Both the position numbers and the translations under genes were made by a program. DNA of 8,594 nt from an uncultured Dechloromonas sp. (lineage in GTDB: Bacteria > Pseudomonadota > Gammaproteobacteria > Burkholderiales > Rhodocyclaceae): assembly GCA_946477505.1 (NCBI GenBank), contig CAMKYP010000143.1, positions 1-8,594 on the forward strand, given 5' to 3'. Below are positions 6,844 to 8,594 of this stretch, piece after piece. The notes under the pieces are model-generated. The model did not search any database, was not told the DNA's origin, and was given only the letters and a program-made list of their open reading frames with translations. Positions within the stretch are counted from its first letter, which is position 1. The number at the start of each line of letters is the position of its first letter.

Positions 6844-7116
6844 TCAGGCCTCCTCGTCTGGATCGGATTCGTACTGGTGGTACACCAACGAGGCCGAGAG
6901 CACGCCCGGCATCCGGTGTATCGCTTCAAATGTGGTGACCGTAGCGCCTTCCGATGCACTTTCGATGGACACGATGATGCGCCCGTCGTCATTGACGACA
7001 TGAACCTCCACGCCTTCGAGTAGCCGGAGTTGTTCGGCCACCTGTGTTGCGTCATCCGGCAAGGCACCGATGATGACGCTGGAAATATTGATGCCTTGGG
7101 AGGCCTTCATGTCCAT
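6844..7116 (-). CDS. napD: NapA signal-peptide chaperone NapD
   Basis: NapD is a small cytoplasmic ferredoxin-fold protein that binds the NapA twin-arginine signal peptide. It holds back export until the cofactor is inserted. The product has 90 residues. The family pattern is visible: ISSVIIGALPDD near residues 11-22, a central beta-strand with GRIIVSIE (45-52), and the conserved end GVLSASLVYHQYES (71-84). A second in-frame ATG at 7110 (MKAS) is an alternative start. An in-frame TAG about 14 codons upstream limits the start to these two. Neither has a strong ribosome site. It is the first gene of the nap run, about 75 bases downstream of the predicted transcription start, and it ends inside the napA ribosome-site region. 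Confidence 0.93.
   Translation of the reverse strand: MDMKASQGINISSVIIGALPDDATQVAEQLRLLEGVEVHVVNDDGRIIVSIESASEGATVTTFEAIHRMPGVLSASLVYHQYESDPDEEA
6849..6855 (-). promoter_or_regulatory. napA ribosome binding site within the end of napD
   Basis: On the reverse strand GAGGAGG occupies 6855-6849, inside the last codons of napD (its Glu-Glu-Ala end). It lies 6 bases from the ATG at 6842 and 9 from the ATG at 6839. This places napA translation under likely coupling with napD. It also rejects the much longer N-terminus of the open frame. Confidence 0.85.
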
Positions 7117-7197
7117 GCTACGCCCAGTCAGTTTGATGTCAGCTCGGGCAGGCTACGCTCCTCAGGGCATGCTTCTTTAGCGCAGATCAAATCCGGC

Positions 7198-7203
7198 AAA
7201 ATA
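7198..7203 (-). promoter_or_regulatory. Predicted -10 element of the nap promoter
   Basis: Reverse-strand TATTTT (7203-7198) matches TATAAT at 4 of 6. It lies at the spacing expected for a class II FNR-activated promoter. With the start of transcription near 7192, the FNR box centre (7233.5) is at about -41.5. The hexamer alone is weak, and the spacing is what supports it. Confidence 0.5.
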
Positions 7204-7226
7204 CCCCTGCAACTTCTAATGAAATG

Positions 7227-7240
7227 TTGACGGGGATCAA
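7227..7240. promoter_or_regulatory. FNR/Anr-type binding site upstream of napD
   Basis: TTGACGGGGATCAA on the forward strand matches the FNR consensus TTGAT-N4-ATCAA at 9 of 10 defined positions. It is 110 bases upstream of the napD start and overlaps the tatD stop codon (7239-7237). FNR-family proteins with an oxygen-labile cluster commonly activate nap and other anaerobic respiration genes. The site therefore suggests that nap is induced at low oxygen. Confidence 0.8.
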
Positions 7241-7995
7241 ATACGGGGCAATACGCGTCGCGCGTTGGCCGTCGTTGCTGCAACGACAGCGGGGCGGGTG
7301 ATGCCGCGCAAATCGGCCAGCACATCGGCGATTGCGAGCAACTCGGCCGGGGCATTGCGGCCGCCATTCAACCAGGCGGGGGGAATATCCGGGGCATCCG
7401 TTTCAAGGACGATAGATTCCAGCGGCAACTCGGCAGCCAGAGCCCGGATGCGGGTCGAGCCGATATACGTCATCGCACCGCCAAAACCGAGGACGAAGCC
7501 GAGTTGGATGAAGGCTTCGGCTTGCTGACGGCTACCGTTGAAGGCGTGGGCGATGCCGCCGCGCACCCGGAAACGGCGCAATTGCTTCAGGACCGGATCG
7601 ACCGCCCGCCGCACATGCAGGACGACCGGCAAATCGAATTCGCGGGCCAGTTTCAGCTGTTCGACAAAGAAGAATTCCTGGCGCAAGGGATCGCCGTCGG
7701 TCACGTAATGATCGAGACCGATCTCGCCGACCGCGACGGGGTTTTCGTCCGCCAGCCAACGGCGCAGCGTCCCCAGATCGCCCTCCGCCGCCTGTATCAC
7801 GTAAAGAGGATGAATGCCGTAGGCCGCCGCGCAGCCGGCGTATTGCGCCACGGTCTGCCGTGTCTTGCCAAAACCGGCGACCGTGACCGCCGGCACGACC
7901 AGCTTCGTCACGCCGGCCGCCAGGGCCGCTGCATGCACCTCGCGCCGGTCGCCGTCGAATTCGGCCGCGTCGAGATGGCAGTGGGTATCGATCAT
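7237..7995 (-). CDS. TatD-family metal-dependent hydrolase (YjjV-like)
   Basis: This is a cytoplasmic TIM-barrel metallohydrolase of the TatD DNase family. Members have shown metal-dependent nuclease activity, but the substrate of this protein is unknown. The 252-residue product has the expected metal and catalytic residues: H5 and H7 in DTHCHLD (3-9), E91 in GEIGLD (90-95), H127 in LHVRR (126-130), H150 in AHAFNGS (149-155), and D200 in ETDAPDIPP (198-206). The ETDAPD form resembles YjjV more than YcfH or TatD itself. Its ATG overlaps the upstream dadA-like stop as ATGA (7992-7995), so the two are probably co-transcribed. The name does not imply a role in Tat export, and the nearness to the Tat substrates NapA and NapG looks coincidental. 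Confidence 0.92.
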   Translation of the reverse strand: MIDTHCHLDAAEFDGDRREVHAAALAAGVTKLVVPAVTVAGFGKTRQTVAQYAGCAAAYGIHPLYVIQAAEGDLGTLRRWLADENPVAVGEIGLDHYVTDGDPLRQEFFFVEQLKLAREFDLPVVLHVRRAVDPVLKQLRRFRVRGGIAHAFNGSRQQAEAFIQLGFVLGFGGAMTYIGSTRIRALAAELPLESIVLETDAPDIPPAWLNGGRNAPAELLAIADVLADLRGITRPAVVAATTANARRVLPRI

Positions 7996-8594
7996 CCGCG
8001 CAGGAAGGGAAAATCAGGGTCGGGCAGCGTGCCGCTCATCATCTCGGCCAGCGCCGCCGCCGAGCCGCAAGCCATCGTCCAGCCCAGCGTGCCGTGGCCG
8101 GTATTGAGCCACAGGTTGGCGAAACGCGTCCGCCCGATCAGCGGGACGTTGGAAGGGGTCGCCGGGCGCAGGCCGCACCAGAAAGCCGGCTCGCCCACGG
8201 TCCGCAGGTGTGGAAACAGTTGTCTTGTCCGGTCGATCAAAGCCTGGCAACGCACCGGGTTGAGGTCGAGGTTGTAGCCGTTGAACTCGGCTGTCCCGGC
8301 GATCCGCAAACGATTCCCCAGCCGCGAGAAGACCAGCTTGCGCTCGTCGTCGGTCAAGCTGACCGACGGCGCATGGCTGTCATCGTCCAATGTCAGCGTC
8401 GCCGAATAACCCTTGGCCGGATAAACCGGCACGGAAACGCCGATGGGCCGCAGCAGGAGCGGCGAATAGCTGCCCAATGCGACGACGTAGGCATCGGCCG
8501 TCAGCAATTCGGGTGCATTGCCGTTGTGCACGACCATGCCAGCCACTTTGCCGGCACGCGTGGCAATCCGCTCGATCGTCGTTTCCATGCGGAA
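7992..8594 (-). CDS. dadA: D-amino acid dehydrogenase-like FAD protein, C-terminal part
   Basis: This is the C-terminal 200 residues of a DadA-type flavoprotein. The frame is open through the right edge of the window, so the start and the N-terminal FAD-binding fold are missing. Family members oxidise D-amino acids (for example D-alanine) to 2-oxo acids and pass electrons to the respiratory chain at the inner membrane. Counting from the methionine at 8588, visible signatures are VVALGSYSPLLL (35-46), VPVYPAKGYSAT (53-64), GTAEFNGYNLDLNP (98-111) and the C-terminal FAD-contact motif NTGHGTLGWTMACGSA (162-177). The gene overlaps tatD by 4 bases. The family (DAO-type oxidoreductase) is clear, but the exact substrate is less so, since related deaminases share this half. 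Confidence 0.85.
   Translation of the reverse strand, partial: FRMETTIERIATRAGKVAGMVVHNGNAPELLTADAYVVALGSYSPLLLRPIGVSVPVYPAKGYSATLTLDDDSHAPSVSLTDDERKLVFSRLGNRLRIAGTAEFNGYNLDLNPVRCQALIDRTRQLFPHLRTVGEPAFWCGLRPATPSNVPLIGRTRFANLWLNTGHGTLGWTMACGSAAALAEMMSGTLPDPDFPFLRG

Noticed and set aside
4713..6938. A 741-codon open frame on the forward strand, antisense to napA
   Set aside because: It is a shadow frame produced by the high-GC codon use of napA. It has no ribosome site and its translation is Val/Leu/Arg/His-rich without any family motif, while napA on the other strand is unmistakable.
6843..7067. N-terminal extension of the napA open frame to 7067
   Set aside because: It overlaps nearly all of napD in another frame and lacks NapA similarity. 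The Tat motif and a strong ribosome site place the start at 6842 or 6839.
7117..7158. Direct repeat of GCTACGC (7117-7123 and 7152-7158) before napD
   Set aside because: Only 7 bases are repeated once, with no extension of the match. It is readily explained by chance.
7202..7208. TACCCCT, a match to the NarL/NarP heptamer TACYYMT
   Set aside because: It is a single heptamer without the inverted 7-2-7 partner, and it overlaps the predicted -10. One such match is expected fairly often by chance, so nitrate-responsive control by NarL/NarP is not supported.
7237..7995. A functional link between TatD and Tat export of NapA/NapG
   Set aside because: TatD-family proteins are metallohydrolases not needed for Tat transport. 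The gene pairs with the dadA-like gene by overlap and is separated from nap by its own promoter.

Overview
The window looks like a chromosomal segment of a facultatively denitrifying or nitrate-respiring betaproteobacterium. The closest feel is Rhodocyclales (Dechloromonas/Azonexus-like), judged from the Nap protein sequences, the RpoH type and the high GC of the coding part. The genus is an inference, because no taxonomic marker such as rRNA is present.

Layout. Bases 1-884 are clearly more AT-rich (about 45% GC by eye) than the rest and hold no gene I can name. The best candidate is a small reverse-strand ORF with two CPxC motifs (365-619), possibly the front part of a frameshifted gene. At 925-951 there is a perfect CIRCE operator (HrcA binding site). 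Its two arms coincide with a plausible -35 and extended -10 promoter. This stands directly in front of rpoH (986-1846, + strand), the heat-shock sigma factor sigma-32. A perfectly palindromic, probably two-way terminator (1868-1895) separates rpoH from the convergent genes that follow.

The rest of the window is on the reverse strand. Read in transcription order it is a dadA-like gene (cut by the right edge), tatD, then napD-napA-napG-napH-napB. dadA/tatD and napG/napH share 4-base ATGA overlaps. napD/napA are 1 base apart. A near-consensus FNR/Anr box (7227-7240) overlaps the tatD stop codon and sits about 41.5 bases upstream of the predicted start of nap transcription. This points to oxygen-responsive activation.

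How the genes work together. napDAGHB encodes a periplasmic nitrate reductase. NapA is the Mo-bisMGD/[4Fe-4S] catalytic subunit, NapB a dihaem electron donor, NapH a membrane quinol dehydrogenase, NapG its periplasmic ferredoxin-like partner, and NapD the chaperone for the NapA Tat signal. napC, napF and napE are not in the cluster, so electrons probably pass from quinol through NapH and NapG to NapB and NapA. I saw no CRISPR array, RNA gene or insertion sequence. The most noteworthy point is the HrcA-type operator fused with the rpoH promoter, which would link the two classical heat-shock regulators.
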